A DNA stretch of 64,000 nt, from the NCBI RefSeq assembly GCF_902726655.1, contig NZ_CACVAN010000001.1:1550001-1614000 (forward strand), read 5' to 3'. A model generated the notes under the pieces. It saw nothing but the letters and a program-made list of their open reading frames with translations. It was not told the DNA's origin and did no database searches. Positions 1-8,866 of this stretch are shown one piece after another (positions within the stretch are counted from its first letter, which is position 1; the number at the start of each line of letters is the position of its first letter). The stretch is from Virgibacillus ihumii (GTDB lineage Bacteria > Bacillota > Bacilli > Bacillales > Amphibacillaceae). A program made the position numbers and the translations under genes.

Positions 1-885
1 CAGCGTTTTCAGCAGCCCCACTATTCCCCCGAACGCAACGGCACCGGCTCCGATATAACGTAAGTAATTATTCCAAATGTCATGATAGCCCATTTCACCT
101 ATCGGAACTTCACCGGGATAAATTGGTGTCGTGGCAAATTCTCCGATATAGCTGATCAACGGAATTATCCCCAGCCAGCCCAGCACACCGCCAGCAAACA
201 TGATTCCTGCAATACGCGGGCCAATTATATATCCGACCGCAAGCAATGCAGGCATTACATCCATACCAATCGCCGCATTTTTAAATTTATAAATTTCCCA
301 TTCCACAGACGTCGGAAACGCTTTTACAGCATCCGTTAAAAATTTGAATGCTGCACCAATTCCAAGGCCGCCAAATACCAGCTTTGCACCTTTCCCGCCT
401 TCTTCTCCAGCATGCAAAACTTCAGCACAAGCGGTACCTTCCGGATATGGCAATGTTTCATGTTCCTGAACAATTAACGCGCGGCGAAGCGGAATCATTA
501 GAACAACGCCAAGAATACCACCGGCCAGCGCAATAATGGCAATAGTGGTCAAACTTGGTTCCAATTGCCAGATAAATAATGCTGGCAACGTAAAAATAAT
601 ACCGGCAGCCAGTGCTTCACCACTTGACGTAATTGTTTGAACGATGTTGTTCTCTAATATCGATGTACGTTTCATAATAATTCGCAGTATCGCCATCGAA
701 ATAACGGCAGCCGGAATCGATGCAGAAACTGTCATACCTACAATTAACCCCAAATAAGCATTGGCAGCGCCAAATATAATGGCCAGAAATGCACCAACAA
801 TCATGGAGATAATTGTAAATTCAGGCGGGTTCTTGGAGGCCGGAATATACGGTTTAAACCCGTTATCCGGATTTTCCTTTGACAC
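1..885 (-). CDS. OPT family oligopeptide transporter, N-terminal part (runs off the window)
   Basis: Reading the complement from a GTG at 885 gives 295 uninterrupted codons to the window edge. An AGGAAGG ribosome binding site lies about 7 bases upstream. The protein has a short polar N-terminus, then many hydrophobic segments, and contains the motif LPYPEGTACAEVL, which is typical of the OPT (oligopeptide/YSL) transporter family. Members are proton-coupled membrane importers of peptides or metal chelates with 12-16 helices. Only about the first half is present, so the substrate cannot be judged. The gene is not broken within the window; its 3' end is simply outside. Confidence 0.85.
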   Translation of the reverse strand, partial: MSKENPDNGFKPYIPASKNPPEFTIISMIVGAFLAIIFGAANAYLGLIVGMTVSASIPAAVISMAILRIIMKRTSILENNIVQTITSSGEALAAGIIFTLPALFIWQLEPSLTTIAIIALAGGILGVVLMIPLRRALIVQEHETLPYPEGTACAEVLHAGEEGGKGAKLVFGGLGIGAAFKFLTDAVKAFPTSVEWEIYKFKNAAIGMDVMPALLAVGYIIGPRIAGIMFAGGVLGWLGIIPLISYIGEFATTPIYPGEVPIGEMGYHDIWNNYLRYIGAGAVAFGGIVGLLKTL

Positions 886-1146
886 TATAAACACCTTCCT
901 TTTGAATATTCTGGTTGATTGTGAAGTGTGTCCCCCTTCACATGTACACTTCCCTAAATCGACAATATTATTGCATAACATTATCAGCCACTAGAATATC
1001 ATAAACGCTTCTTCAATTTAAAATTTTTTTACAATTGATAATCAAAAAAGTTTGCTTCAAATTTGAAACTATTTTGTTGTCTATCCGTAGAACGAACTAT
1101 TGGAAAAATATTTACACTCAGGGAGGAGAACGGACGATGAAAAGGA

Positions 1147-1668
1147 ATGAAACTGGAACAACTTCAAAAACAAAGTCAGAGCAAAAGTCCTTCAAAAACA
1201 CTGAATCAATTCAAAAATATTTTGAACCAGTTTTCCGGTAACGAAAAGTCCGATAAATTCATTACGATGAAAAAAGAGGATGGCATGTATGTTATCACCA
1301 TGGATTTAAATGAGACGGCTTCACAGAAGGTACTTGAACAGGGAATGAAACAAATTAAAAATTCAATGAGTTCTCTAAAACAATTGGGTATTGCGAAATT
1401 TTTAAATAACATGAAGATTAAACATCTGAAACAAACTTTTTACATTGATCAGGAAACATTTGAACAGCAAAAAATGGAGCAACAAATGAAAATGGAAATG
1501 CCGATGAACAAAATCAAAATGACCATTGATCAGGATATGACAATGGAAGTCACCGGAAAAGTTGATAAGGCTATTACTATCCCTCAAAAAATCAAGAAGA
1601 ATGCTAAGACAATATCAATGGAGCAGCTCCAAAAAATGCAGGAACAGCAGAAAAAACAGTCCAAATAA
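1147..1668 (+). pseudogene. Truncated DUF6612-type lipoprotein gene (C-terminal half only)
   Basis: This open frame of 173 codons is lysine-, methionine- and glutamine-rich and resembles the C-terminal half of DUF6612 (LppX-like) Bacillus lipoproteins: an alternating beta pattern, a YIDQETF strand and a final IPQKIKKNAKT segment before a QMQ-rich tail. The family normally starts with a lipoprotein signal peptide and a first lipocalin-like half; both are missing. The strong GGGAGGAG ribosome binding site (1121-1128) is correctly spaced for an ATG at 1137 that lies in another frame and closes after 34 codons. The ATG at 1147 is too far from it. The simplest reading is an internal, out-of-frame deletion that joined a lipoprotein start to the C-terminal half. 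Family assignment is from memory of the fold pattern. Confidence 0.5.
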
Positions 1669-1673
1669 CTTAA

Positions 1674-1703
1674 AGTGGATGGGACCCGGAAGTCCCATCC
1701 ACT
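1674..1703. terminator. Bidirectional terminator
   Basis: A perfect 12-bp stem (AGTGGATGGGAC with its complement, loop CCGGAA) lies between the convergent ends of the DUF6612 remnant and the IDEAL gene, with A/T-rich tracts on both sides. Confidence 0.8.
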
Positions 1704-1710
1704 ATTATTC

Positions 1711-2151
1711 TTAAAGCAATTTTGTCAGTGAATGAAATAGCTCCTCATCTCGTTCATCGAGTGATTTATCAATGAGCCTCTGCAGGTTCATTTTCTCCAG
1801 CTTACGAATTGTGACAGCGGTTTCATTATTATGATTATTTGTATTTTCTTCTCCTTTAAAGTAATACGGTTGGGCAATAGTTTCCAACTGGAGCAGAAAA
1901 TCCGGAAGGGAAATTAACTCAGACATAGTCAGGTAAACGATGTCTTTACCTTTTTGAAAAGCAAATCTTGCCCCCATATTTTCCACTTTTTGTGTTTTAC
2001 GATTAATTCTTATTTCCTTTGCTTCAGTCGGAACAAATTGATAAACCTGCTCATCAATTAACACTGAAAAATACTGGTAGGCCAGAATCACCCGGATAAA
2101 ATCATTATCAGCTTTTATATAGTAGGGTTTTAACATCTTTACAGTAACCAT
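1711..2151 (-). CDS. IDEAL-domain protein
   Basis: The 146-residue protein starts at an ATG behind a GGGAGGTGG site. Its C-terminus, roughly residues 123-146, reads LQRLIDKSLDERDEELF and is a clear IDEAL domain. This short helical motif is found in small Firmicutes proteins, some of which act as adaptors for degradation or competence factors. The N-terminal 100 residues form a beta-rich domain (VTVKMLKPYYIKAD start) that I do not recognise. It is soluble, with no signal peptide. It stands alone, convergent with the DUF6612 remnant and upstream of nothing on its strand. A partner protein is not suggested by the context. Confidence 0.7.
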   Translation of the reverse strand: MVTVKMLKPYYIKADNDFIRVILAYQYFSVLIDEQVYQFVPTEAKEIRINRKTQKVENMGARFAFQKGKDIVYLTMSELISLPDFLLQLETIAQPYYFKGEENTNNHNNETAVTIRKLEKMNLQRLIDKSLDERDEELFHSLTKLL

Positions 2152-2247
2152 ATTTCCACCTCCCGAAATCCTTATCGTAATTTTCAGTTAATTAATTTTA
2201 CTATATAACGTACAAAATTACAAGTGGAAATTTTGAAAAAAAAGAAA

Positions 2248-2275
2248 ATCCGCTAATCTGTAACGATCAGCGGAT
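2248..2275 (-). terminator. Terminator overlapping the P-loop gene stop codon
   Basis: On the minus strand, ATCCGCT pairs with AGCGGAT around a 14-base loop, followed by TTTCTTTTTTTT. The stem begins inside the last codons of the gene that ends at 2267. Confidence 0.75.
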
Positions 2276-3268
2276 GTAATCCTGCAGTACATGTTCAGTA
2301 GCTTCTTTGATATTCTTTTGATTAAATTTATTTATTTTTTCCTGGTCAAACATCTCACCAGACTTTTTCAAATACTGAACCCCTTCTTTCATACACGATT
2401 TATATCGGTTGTTCCATTTATCAATTTCCGTGGCGAATTTTTCGTCCGTCCCAGGAGTTACAAATTCCTTATATAAATCCACTATTCTTTCACCCTCACG
2501 ATTCGGAAAAAATTCATGTGGATCCGTACTGTCAAAAATACAAAATTCCAGGTCACGAACAAGGACCATATCCAGGCTGTTCGGGTCAAAACTGCAATGA
2601 TATACTTCTGTGTCAAAACCATGATTCGCACACGCTTTGGCGATTTTTTTCATAAAAGTTGACTTTCCTGTTCCGGCACGTCCTTTGATGTAATCAACAT
2701 TTTTTATGTCTTTAATCAGATGTGGCACCTCATTTACAATACCATCGGGGGTGTTTGTGCCAAAAAATCTGTGATATATATGTCCTTTAGAATCACGCTT
2801 CTCCACACTCTTTAATAAGTCATCAATATATTTATCGCCAAATGCATTTGCATGATCAAAATCCATTTCATCTATATAAATTTTTTCCAACTCATCGTGA
2901 AAACGTAACCCATTCTCGAAACACTGATATGCTTTGAACACGTGATCAGCCCCTTGTGTGTCGTGACCTACCGGATACTGTTTTTCCAATTCAACAACTG
3001 TACCTGTCTCTGTAATGCTTGCATCCAATACAGCCAGTGATTTTTCACGAATAATGAATCCATCCAGATATTCATGGCCCAACGGACTTAACAGTAATTC
3101 TGCATCCGACTTAAAGTGACTCAATAGATTTTGTAAAAGTTTTGATTTAAAAAATGGGGACGAATGGTTCAATAAGTAAATTTTCTGAATCCCTTGCATG
3201 TTTGTATCCAAAAAATTAACCAATCCCTCAGCAGTGTTGCCCGTTACATAATACTTACGATCAGACAT
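2267..3268 (-). CDS. PRK06851-like P-loop ATPase with two related halves
   Basis: A GGAAGT site upstream of ATG 3268 (protein start MSDRKYYVT) fixes the start; the longer frame has no site. The 333-residue protein has a Walker A motif GRAGTGKST at about residue 197, followed by a strand and CSFDPNSLDMV. The N-terminal half repeats the same layout: YLLNHSSPFFKSKLLQNL aligns with the C-terminal Walker A region, and LSPLGHEYLDGFI aligns with CSFDPNSLDMVLV. The N-terminal copy has lost the glycines and lysine of Walker A. This matches the uncharacterised PRK06851 family of Bacillus. Function is unknown; one half is probably a structural partner. It is monocistronic with its own terminator. Confidence 0.65.
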   Translation of the reverse strand: MSDRKYYVTGNTAEGLVNFLDTNMQGIQKIYLLNHSSPFFKSKLLQNLLSHFKSDAELLLSPLGHEYLDGFIIREKSLAVLDASITETGTVVELEKQYPVGHDTQGADHVFKAYQCFENGLRFHDELEKIYIDEMDFDHANAFGDKYIDDLLKSVEKRDSKGHIYHRFFGTNTPDGIVNEVPHLIKDIKNVDYIKGRAGTGKSTFMKKIAKACANHGFDTEVYHCSFDPNSLDMVLVRDLEFCIFDSTDPHEFFPNREGERIVDLYKEFVTPGTDEKFATEIDKWNNRYKSCMKEGVQYLKKSGEMFDQEKINKFNQKNIKEATEHVLQDYIR

Positions 3269-3375
3269 AGCAAACACTTCCTTTTTAAGTATACTTGCTG
3301 CCCAATTAAGTATATTCAACTGAAAAGGAAATGTGAATATTTAAATGAATGTACACTGAACAGTACTCTACACTT

Positions 3376-4152
3376 TTAATATTGACCCAACAGCCCCTTT
3401 TTCATTGCGTGCCGTTCACAAGCAATGTATACCGTTACACCAATAATGCCGTAAATTACAGCGTTTCCGATCAGCCAAGCGTAATCCCCGATTGTAAAGT
3501 CCGACAATGTGTAGCCTTTAATCATAACCATCCGTGTCATGTCGACTCCTTTTACAAAGGGGGCGACCACCAGGTACGGTGCAACAGATAGTGGCACAAA
3601 CGTCAATCCGGCTACGATAAATTGCAGGATTTGCAAAAATGCATTGATTTGCTTGAAAATAAGCGCCATGCCTGCCACGACAAAACTTGTTCCAATCATG
3701 CTGGCGAGAGTCAACACCAGAATAGGGATAATTGCCAACGGATTCAAGTTAAGCCATTCCCCTGCTGTTGCCATCGAAAGAAACAATAGAAAGATAACAA
3801 GAACAAAGTGATTAAACACTGATCCAAACAATCTGGCAAGTAAAATCTTCCATGGTTTAACTGGTGACATGAACAATTGCTCCAGTGTCCCTTTCATTGC
3901 CTCATCCGAAATGGTCCAGCCAATCGACTGCAGTGTCATCATGCCTAAGTACCAGAAAATGTAGTTTACAATGATATATTGTGTATTGGTACTTGCCTGG
4001 GCGGGATCACCAATTATGTGAATCCCGAACATCATTCCAACAAAAATAATATAAAACGTAAGCAGCAAACTGATGGTGTTAGCTTTATACCGTTTCAATT
4101 CAAGATATTCCAACATCGTATTCACCTGTAATACATTCCAAAATGTGGTCAT
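3376..4152 (-). CDS. ABC-2 type exporter permease
   Basis: The 258-residue protein has six predicted membrane helices, typical of ABC-2 permeases (half of an exporter of the drug or lipid type). Visible landmarks are an amphipathic N-terminus, the helix ISLLLTFYIIFVGMM, a DEAMKGTLEQLFMSP loop that resembles the conserved ABC-2 signature, and a final helix before CERHAMKKG. Its ATG overlaps the stop codon of the upstream ATPase gene by four bases (ATGA), so the two are translationally coupled and form one transporter. The substrate is not evident; resistance or antibiotic/lipid export is common for such pairs. Confidence 0.85.
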   Translation of the reverse strand: MTTFWNVLQVNTMLEYLELKRYKANTISLLLTFYIIFVGMMFGIHIIGDPAQASTNTQYIIVNYIFWYLGMMTLQSIGWTISDEAMKGTLEQLFMSPVKPWKILLARLFGSVFNHFVLVIFLLFLSMATAGEWLNLNPLAIIPILVLTLASMIGTSFVVAGMALIFKQINAFLQILQFIVAGLTFVPLSVAPYLVVAPFVKGVDMTRMVMIKGYTLSDFTIGDYAWLIGNAVIYGIIGVTVYIACERHAMKKGLLGQY

Positions 4153-5102
4153 GATGCTGCCTCCTCTTTTACCAGTTTCATAAAGACCTGCTCAAAATTG
4201 ATTTCCGTGCGACTTATCGCTTCAATGGACGTCTTATTTTTGTTTAAAATGTCCATCAAACTATAGATCTCATGCTCCTGCTCAAAACTCACTTCCAATT
4301 TCGACCCATCCAGGGTATGTATTGGGAACTGTACCTTCAGCATTTCCAATTGTTCATCTGTCAGTTCGTCTTTCAGGTGTACTTGGTATGCGCTTGTTTC
4401 GAACAAACGGAGTAATTGATCCACACGTTCATCGGCAATTACCCTGCCGGCGTTTATGATAATTGTACGTTCACATAAATCCTGTACAACCGGCATGTCA
4501 TGAGTGCTGATAATAATTGTCTTTCCCTGTTCGCTGGCAATTTTCCGCAACAGGCCTCTTACCTCATAACCTGTTTCCACATCAAGTCCCAATGTCGGTT
4601 CATCAAGAAGAATAACGTCTGTATCTGCCAGCATTGCCACACAGATTGCCAGCTTTTGCTGCATACCGCGAGATAAATTATTGACAAGTTCATGCTTTTT
4701 CGATTGCAACTGAAATAGTGTCAGCAGTTCCTCGACACGTGATTTGATTTCTTTTTTGGGAACTCCCCTATTACCGGCAAAATATTGGAGATTTTCCAGG
4801 ACTGTCATGCGCCAGTATAGATTCCGGTTACCTTCCAGCACAGCACTGATATGCCTAAGTGCTTTATTACGGTTTTTAATGCTGTCAAATCCGTTAATCG
4901 TGACAGATCCTTCGTCTGGTACAAGGAGCCCGCAAATCATTTTGATTGTTGTCGTCTTCCCGGCACCATTTGGTCCAAGCAGCCCTACAATCTCACCTTT
5001 TCCAACTCTGAATGAAACACCTTTTACGGCAACAAACTCTTCCTTTGCTTTTCGTTTTTTATACTTTTTCATTACACTGTCAATTTTAATAATATCTTCC
5101 AT
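4149..5102 (-). CDS. ABC exporter ATP-binding subunit
   Basis: The start is set at the ATG of MEDIIKIDS, which sits 7 bases after a GGGAAGGGG site; the upstream ATGs at 5108 and 5135 are too close to it or without one. The 317-residue protein has Walker A GLLGPNGAGKTTT at about residue 50, a slightly unusual signature LSRGMQQ, Walker B VILLDEPTLGLD and a switch histidine in ISTHDM. The C-terminal 90 residues form a DUF4162-type extension common in multidrug/antibiotic exporters. It is coupled to the ABC-2 permease directly downstream and energises that transporter at the inner face of the membrane. Confidence 0.88.
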   Translation of the reverse strand: MEDIIKIDSVMKKYKKRKAKEEFVAVKGVSFRVGKGEIVGLLGPNGAGKTTTIKMICGLLVPDEGSVTINGFDSIKNRNKALRHISAVLEGNRNLYWRMTVLENLQYFAGNRGVPKKEIKSRVEELLTLFQLQSKKHELVNNLSRGMQQKLAICVAMLADTDVILLDEPTLGLDVETGYEVRGLLRKIASEQGKTIIISTHDMPVVQDLCERTIIINAGRVIADERVDQLLRLFETSAYQVHLKDELTDEQLEMLKVQFPIHTLDGSKLEVSFEQEHEIYSLMDILNKNKTSIEAISRTEINFEQVFMKLVKEEAAS

Positions 5103-5229
5103 TGTCATGCCCCTTCCCTGCTTTCTTACTTTCATTATATAGACTTATCAGAATAATACATCAGTCAATTGATGTTTTTCTTCTCCGTCTTGGGACTGAT
5201 GATCTCTTCAGACCGTTTTTGACACTAAA

Positions 5230-5263
5230 AAAGCCACACAGACCATCACATCTGCATGGCTTT
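5230..5263 (-). terminator. Terminator after DUF779 gene
   Basis: AAAGCCA and TGGCTTT pair, with an inner CAGA/TCTG helix. T-rich tracts follow on both strands. It ends the DUF779 gene, whose stop is at 5271. Confidence 0.75.
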
Positions 5264-5270
5264 CTTTTTT

Positions 5271-5624
5271 TTATACTAGTTCCGCTCGTTCTTTCTCGGT
5301 AAACACCCTGGATCTGGTTAGAAACCGCTTTCCCTCGGGTCCCTCCAGCGAAAACATCCCGCCGCGGCCGTCAACAGCATCAATAATCAGCTGAGTATGT
5401 TTCCAATATTCATATTGATCTTTGGACATATAGAAAGGTGTTTCGCCGATTTCTCCGAGAAGCACATCTGATTCGCCAACACGAAATTCACCTCGCGGAT
5501 AACACATTGGTGAGCTGCCGTCACAGCATCCGCCTGATTGATGGAACATCAGCGGTCCGTGTGTTTCAATTAACGTGTTGATTAGTTGAAGTGCTTCATC
5601 CGTAGCTGTTACACGTTCAACCAT
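5271..5624 (-). CDS. DUF779 family protein, partner of aldehyde dehydrogenase
   Basis: The 117-residue protein carries the cysteine cluster SGGCCDGSSPMC at about residues 30-41, the hallmark of DUF779. Its start lies behind AAAGGGTG. DUF779 genes are nearly always found next to ExaC/AcoD-type aldehyde dehydrogenases, as here, where the dehydrogenase gene is 62 bases upstream on the same strand. The cysteine pattern suggests a metal or redox role, possibly helping maturation or protection of the dehydrogenase, but no reaction is established that I can name. The gene ends in its own terminator. Confidence 0.8.
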   Translation of the reverse strand: MVERVTATDEALQLINTLIETHGPLMFHQSGGCCDGSSPMCYPRGEFRVGESDVLLGEIGETPFYMSKDQYEYWKHTQLIIDAVDGRGGMFSLEGPEGKRFLTRSRVFTEKERAELV

Positions 5625-5686
5625 TTTTCACACCCTTTCTATTTATTTTTACAGTATATGCAATACCACATTATCAGATTCCAATC

Positions 5687-7207
5687 TTAAAAGAATCCTG
5701 CTGCACCTTCACTGTAACTGATCAGCAAGTTTTTCGTCTGCTGGTAGTGATCAAGCATCATCAGATGATTTTCGCGGCCGATTCCAGATTTTTTGTAGCC
5801 GCCGAATGCAGCATGTGCAGGATATTGATGGTAACAGTTTGTCCATACACGTCCCGCCTCAATACCGCGTCCGAAACGATATGCGGTATTAATGTTCCGG
5901 GTCCACACGCCTGCACCCAGTCCATATAACGTATCATTGGCGATTTCCATAGCCTCTTCATCATCTTTAAAAGTAGTGACCGACAATACCGGCCCGAAAA
6001 TTTCTTCCTGGAAAACACGCATTTTATTGTCACCTTTAAAAATGGTTGGCTCGATATAGTAGCCTTCAGCCATCTCACCGTCAAGCTTGTTCACGTTCCC
6101 GCCGACAAGCACTTCTGCACCTTCTTGCTTTCCGATATCCAGATATGATTTGATTTTTTCCATCTGTTCTATAGACGCCTGTGCACCCATCATTGTATCG
6201 GTATCAAGCGGATGACCGATTTTGATTTGATTTACCCGCTCAATTGCCCGCTCCATGAATTCATCATATATTGATTCATGAACGAGAGCCCTGGAAGGAC
6301 ACGTACATACTTCTCCTTGATTCAGAGCAAACATAACGAGACCTTCGATTGTTTTATCCAGAAATCCATCATCCTTGTCCATGACATCTGAAAAGAAAAT
6401 GTTCGGCGACTTACCACCCAGCTCCAATGTTACCGGAATGATGTTCTCGGATGCATATTGCATAATTAGCCGGCCTGTCGTTGTTTCACCTGTAAAGGCA
6501 ATTTTGGAAATACCACTGTTCGATGCCAGCGGTTTCCCGGCTTCCACACCAAAGCCGTTAACAATGTTCAAAACACCTTTTGGCAATAAATCCTTAATCA
6601 AATCAAGCAAAACATGAATCGATACCGGTGTCTGTTCCGCCGGTTTCAGCACAACACAGTTTCCGGTTGCAAGAGCTGGTGCAAGTTTCCATGTTGCCAT
6701 CAATATCGGAAAGTTCCATGGAATAATTTGTCCGACAACCCCAAGCGGCTCATGGAAATGATACGCAACAGTGTCATTATCAATCTGGCTGATGCCGCCT
6801 TCCTGTGCACGGATTGCCCCCGCGAAATAGCGGAAATGATCGATTGCAAGTGGTATATCCGCATTCAAACATTCCCGGACCGCTTTTCCATTATCCCACG
6901 TTTCGGCAACGGCAAGTGTTTCCAGATTCGCTTCCATCCGGTCGGCAATTTTATTTAATATATTGGCCCGCTCCGCTACGGAAGTTTTCCCCCAAGCATC
7001 TTTAGCTGCATGCGCTGCTTCAACAGCCGCTTCAACATCTTCCTTTGTTGACCTGGCCAATTCACAAAATACTTTACCTGTTACCGGGCTGACGTTTTCA
7101 AAGTACTTCCCGTTTGCCGGAGGACGATTTCCCCCGCCGATAAAATTGTCATACCTTTCCTGAAACGACACTTTCGCCCCATCCGTATTAGGATTTTCAT
7201 ACCTCAT
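5687..7207 (-). CDS. NAD-dependent aldehyde dehydrogenase (acetaldehyde/ExaC type)
   Basis: The 506-residue length and sequence fit the ALDH superfamily. The Rossmann motif FTGETTTGR is present, [11 protein letters not shown] holds the general-base glutamate, and the nucleophile region reads [11 protein letters not shown]. That GEVCTCPSR form is characteristic of the ExaC/AcoD acetaldehyde dehydrogenase group rather than betaine-aldehyde enzymes. The start follows AGGAGG at 9 bases. A cre-like palindrome lies 25 bases upstream of the start codon, so catabolite repression is likely. With DUF779 downstream it forms a two-gene unit, probably oxidising acetaldehyde or other short aldehydes to the acid. 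Confidence 0.9.
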   Translation of the reverse strand: MRYENPNTDGAKVSFQERYDNFIGGGNRPPANGKYFENVSPVTGKVFCELARSTKEDVEAAVEAAHAAKDAWGKTSVAERANILNKIADRMEANLETLAVAETWDNGKAVRECLNADIPLAIDHFRYFAGAIRAQEGGISQIDNDTVAYHFHEPLGVVGQIIPWNFPILMATWKLAPALATGNCVVLKPAEQTPVSIHVLLDLIKDLLPKGVLNIVNGFGVEAGKPLASNSGISKIAFTGETTTGRLIMQYASENIIPVTLELGGKSPNIFFSDVMDKDDGFLDKTIEGLVMFALNQGEVCTCPSRALVHESIYDEFMERAIERVNQIKIGHPLDTDTMMGAQASIEQMEKIKSYLDIGKQEGAEVLVGGNVNKLDGEMAEGYYIEPTIFKGDNKMRVFQEEIFGPVLSVTTFKDDEEAMEIANDTLYGLGAGVWTRNINTAYRFGRGIEAGRVWTNCYHQYPAHAAFGGYKKSGIGRENHLMMLDHYQQTKNLLISYSEGAAGFF

Positions 7208-7232
7208 CCAACCATTCCTCCTCTATTTACTC

Positions 7233-7246
7233 TGTAATCGCTTACA
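7233..7246 (-). promoter_or_regulatory. cre-like site before the aldehyde dehydrogenase gene
   Basis: TGTAATCGCTTACA is a near-palindrome that matches the CcpA cre consensus at most positions. It lies 26-39 bases upstream of the start codon, where binding would block transcription. Confidence 0.5.
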
Positions 7247-7375
7247 AATAATCTGATGAAAAATCTAGTTTGATAATCTAATTTAAATTATAGCAGTTTA
7301 TGTAATATTATGATAACAATTTGATTGGAATGGAACTTAGAAAAGTTGCAGGCAACTGGTGAATTTCGTCATACA

Positions 7376-7409
7376 AAAAGCAGTTCTCTGTTCCCGGAGA
7401 ACTGCTTTT
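7376..7409. terminator. Strong intergenic terminator
   Basis: A perfect 13-bp stem (AAAAGCAGTTCTC with its complement, 8-base loop) has A/T tracts on both ends. It lies between ydjO and the aldehyde dehydrogenase promoter and may stop read-through from ydjO. The rest of 7247-7558 shows only A/T-rich sequence. Confidence 0.75.
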
Positions 7410-7478
7410 ACTGGAAGCTGGAATTTATCATATAGGAAAAGACGCCGTTTGCCAGCGCCAATACCATAGAATTATAAA

Positions 7479-7499
7479 AAGATGCCAATCAGACATCTT
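7479..7499 (-). terminator. Terminator of ydjO
   Basis: AAGATG pairs with CATCTT on the minus strand, followed by TTTTTAT, about 60 bases after the ydjO stop codon. Confidence 0.6.
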
Positions 7500-7558
7500 C
7501 ACATTATAATATAAAAATAAATTACTTTTCTTAATCCAACTTCCTGCTATACCATTAA

Positions 7559-7741
7559 CTACTTCAATTCGGGAAGTACGCGCACTTCCTGTTTCATTGA
7601 AGATTTACAGAGCGGGCATACTGGTTCTTCCTCAAAACTGTATGACTCTCGCATCCAACCTGAACAGTCTCCACTAGTACAAGACCATACATTGGTTTCA
7701 ACTTCCTTCACCGGCTCTTTTGGCCCGCGGGAAAATGACAT
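7559..7741 (-). CDS. ydjO: YdjO-like zinc-binding small protein
   Basis: The start is placed at the ATG of MSFSRGPKEP because AAGGGG lies 8 bases before it. The 60-residue product has two cysteine pairs, WSCTSGDCSGWMR and PVCPLCKSSM, forming a zinc-ribbon-like knuckle. The pattern VWxCTxxxCxGWMR and a VRxLPE tail match the YdjO family, known in B. subtilis as a cold-shock-inducible protein of unknown molecular role. It is transcribed alone between the HAD phosphatase gene and a terminator. Confidence 0.8.
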   Translation of the reverse strand: MSFSRGPKEPVKEVETNVWSCTSGDCSGWMRESYSFEEEPVCPLCKSSMKQEVRVLPELK

Positions 7742-7855
7742 AACAGCAACCCCTTTCATGGTACTGTATCCATTATACTCTTTTCTTGATTACAAAGAAA
7801 GGAAACACCACTTATCCGTTCATTTTAGACAAAGAAAGATAATTTTATACATGAA

Positions 7856-8596
7856 TCAGTCCTGGTCCAAGACAAACTTTTTAATTGCTTTGGCAACTCC
7901 GTCCCGGTCATTGGCATCAGTCACAAAATCAGCCACTTTCTGGATTGCTTCCTGGGCGTTTCCCATCGCGACACCCATGCCGGCCTGCTGAACCATTTTA
8001 ATATCATTCAAACTGTCACCAATTGCCAGCACATTATTCATCGTAACATCGAGTTTTTCACAAACTTTTCTCAACGCGCTTGCTTTATTGACGCCTTTAG
8101 GATTCACCTCAATATTGGTCGGCAATGAGTTGGTTAATTCCAATTCATCATAATGGGAAAGTTCTTTTACAATATGGTCAAGTTTCGTTGTATCGAGTGA
8201 GTCACAGCCATATTTCAGCCATTCATGGTCATAAAAATTTTCAGGGGCTTCTCCCCGCCAAACCCGATCAGTTGAAATCATCCAGCTGTTAACGTCCGTC
8301 TGCTCTCCAAGCTCAAACATAAGCTGCACCATTTTTGGATCAAGCAAATGCTGCTCAAGCAAGTCCTCATTTACCGTCCAGATTTCGCCGCCATTTGCAG
8401 TAATTAAATATGAAGGCAATTCAAGTTGTTTTGCATATGGCAGGCATGATTGCAGCCAGCGCCCTGTACTCAGCACGACATGGATATTTGCTTCGAGCGC
8501 ATTTTTTATTACTTTTTGTGTATAATCTGAAATTTCATCATTGCTGTTTAATAAGGTACCATCCATATCAAGTGCAATTAGTTTTATTTTATCCAT
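7856..8596 (-). CDS. Cof-type HAD-superfamily phosphatase
   Basis: The 246-residue protein begins MDKIKLIALDMDGTLLNS, giving HAD motif I (DMDGT) with the nucleophile aspartate. Motif II is VLSTGR, the motif III lysine is in NPKGVNKASAL, and motif IV is IGDSLNDIKM. The cap between residues 80 and 180 is the type IIB seen in Cof/YwpJ-like sugar-phosphate or nucleotide-cofactor phosphatases. The start follows GAGGAGAG. The substrate is not predictable from context; the gene stands alone between ydjO and a DUF1648 membrane protein. Confidence 0.88.
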   Translation of the reverse strand: MDKIKLIALDMDGTLLNSNDEISDYTQKVIKNALEANIHVVLSTGRWLQSCLPYAKQLELPSYLITANGGEIWTVNEDLLEQHLLDPKMVQLMFELGEQTDVNSWMISTDRVWRGEAPENFYDHEWLKYGCDSLDTTKLDHIVKELSHYDELELTNSLPTNIEVNPKGVNKASALRKVCEKLDVTMNNVLAIGDSLNDIKMVQQAGMGVAMGNAQEAIQKVADFVTDANDRDGVAKAIKKFVLDQD

Positions 8597-8866
8597 TTAT
8601 ACTCTCCTCGTCTTCTCTATTCCTATATATAACGGCATGTTATCAGAAATGAATCAGCATCAACATTACTTTTATCGTTACCATTCTACCAGAGACTGGC
8701 TGATAACGATAAGGAAATCATTATGTACGGTATCATTCAAGTGGTATGTCAATATTCCGAATGAGCGCGCTGTATGATCGTTCCGATTACATTCAGACAA
8801 TCAGGATATCCTTATCATCCCGTCTTTTATCTTCATTGCACTCATTTAAATATATGCTGTGCGGCA

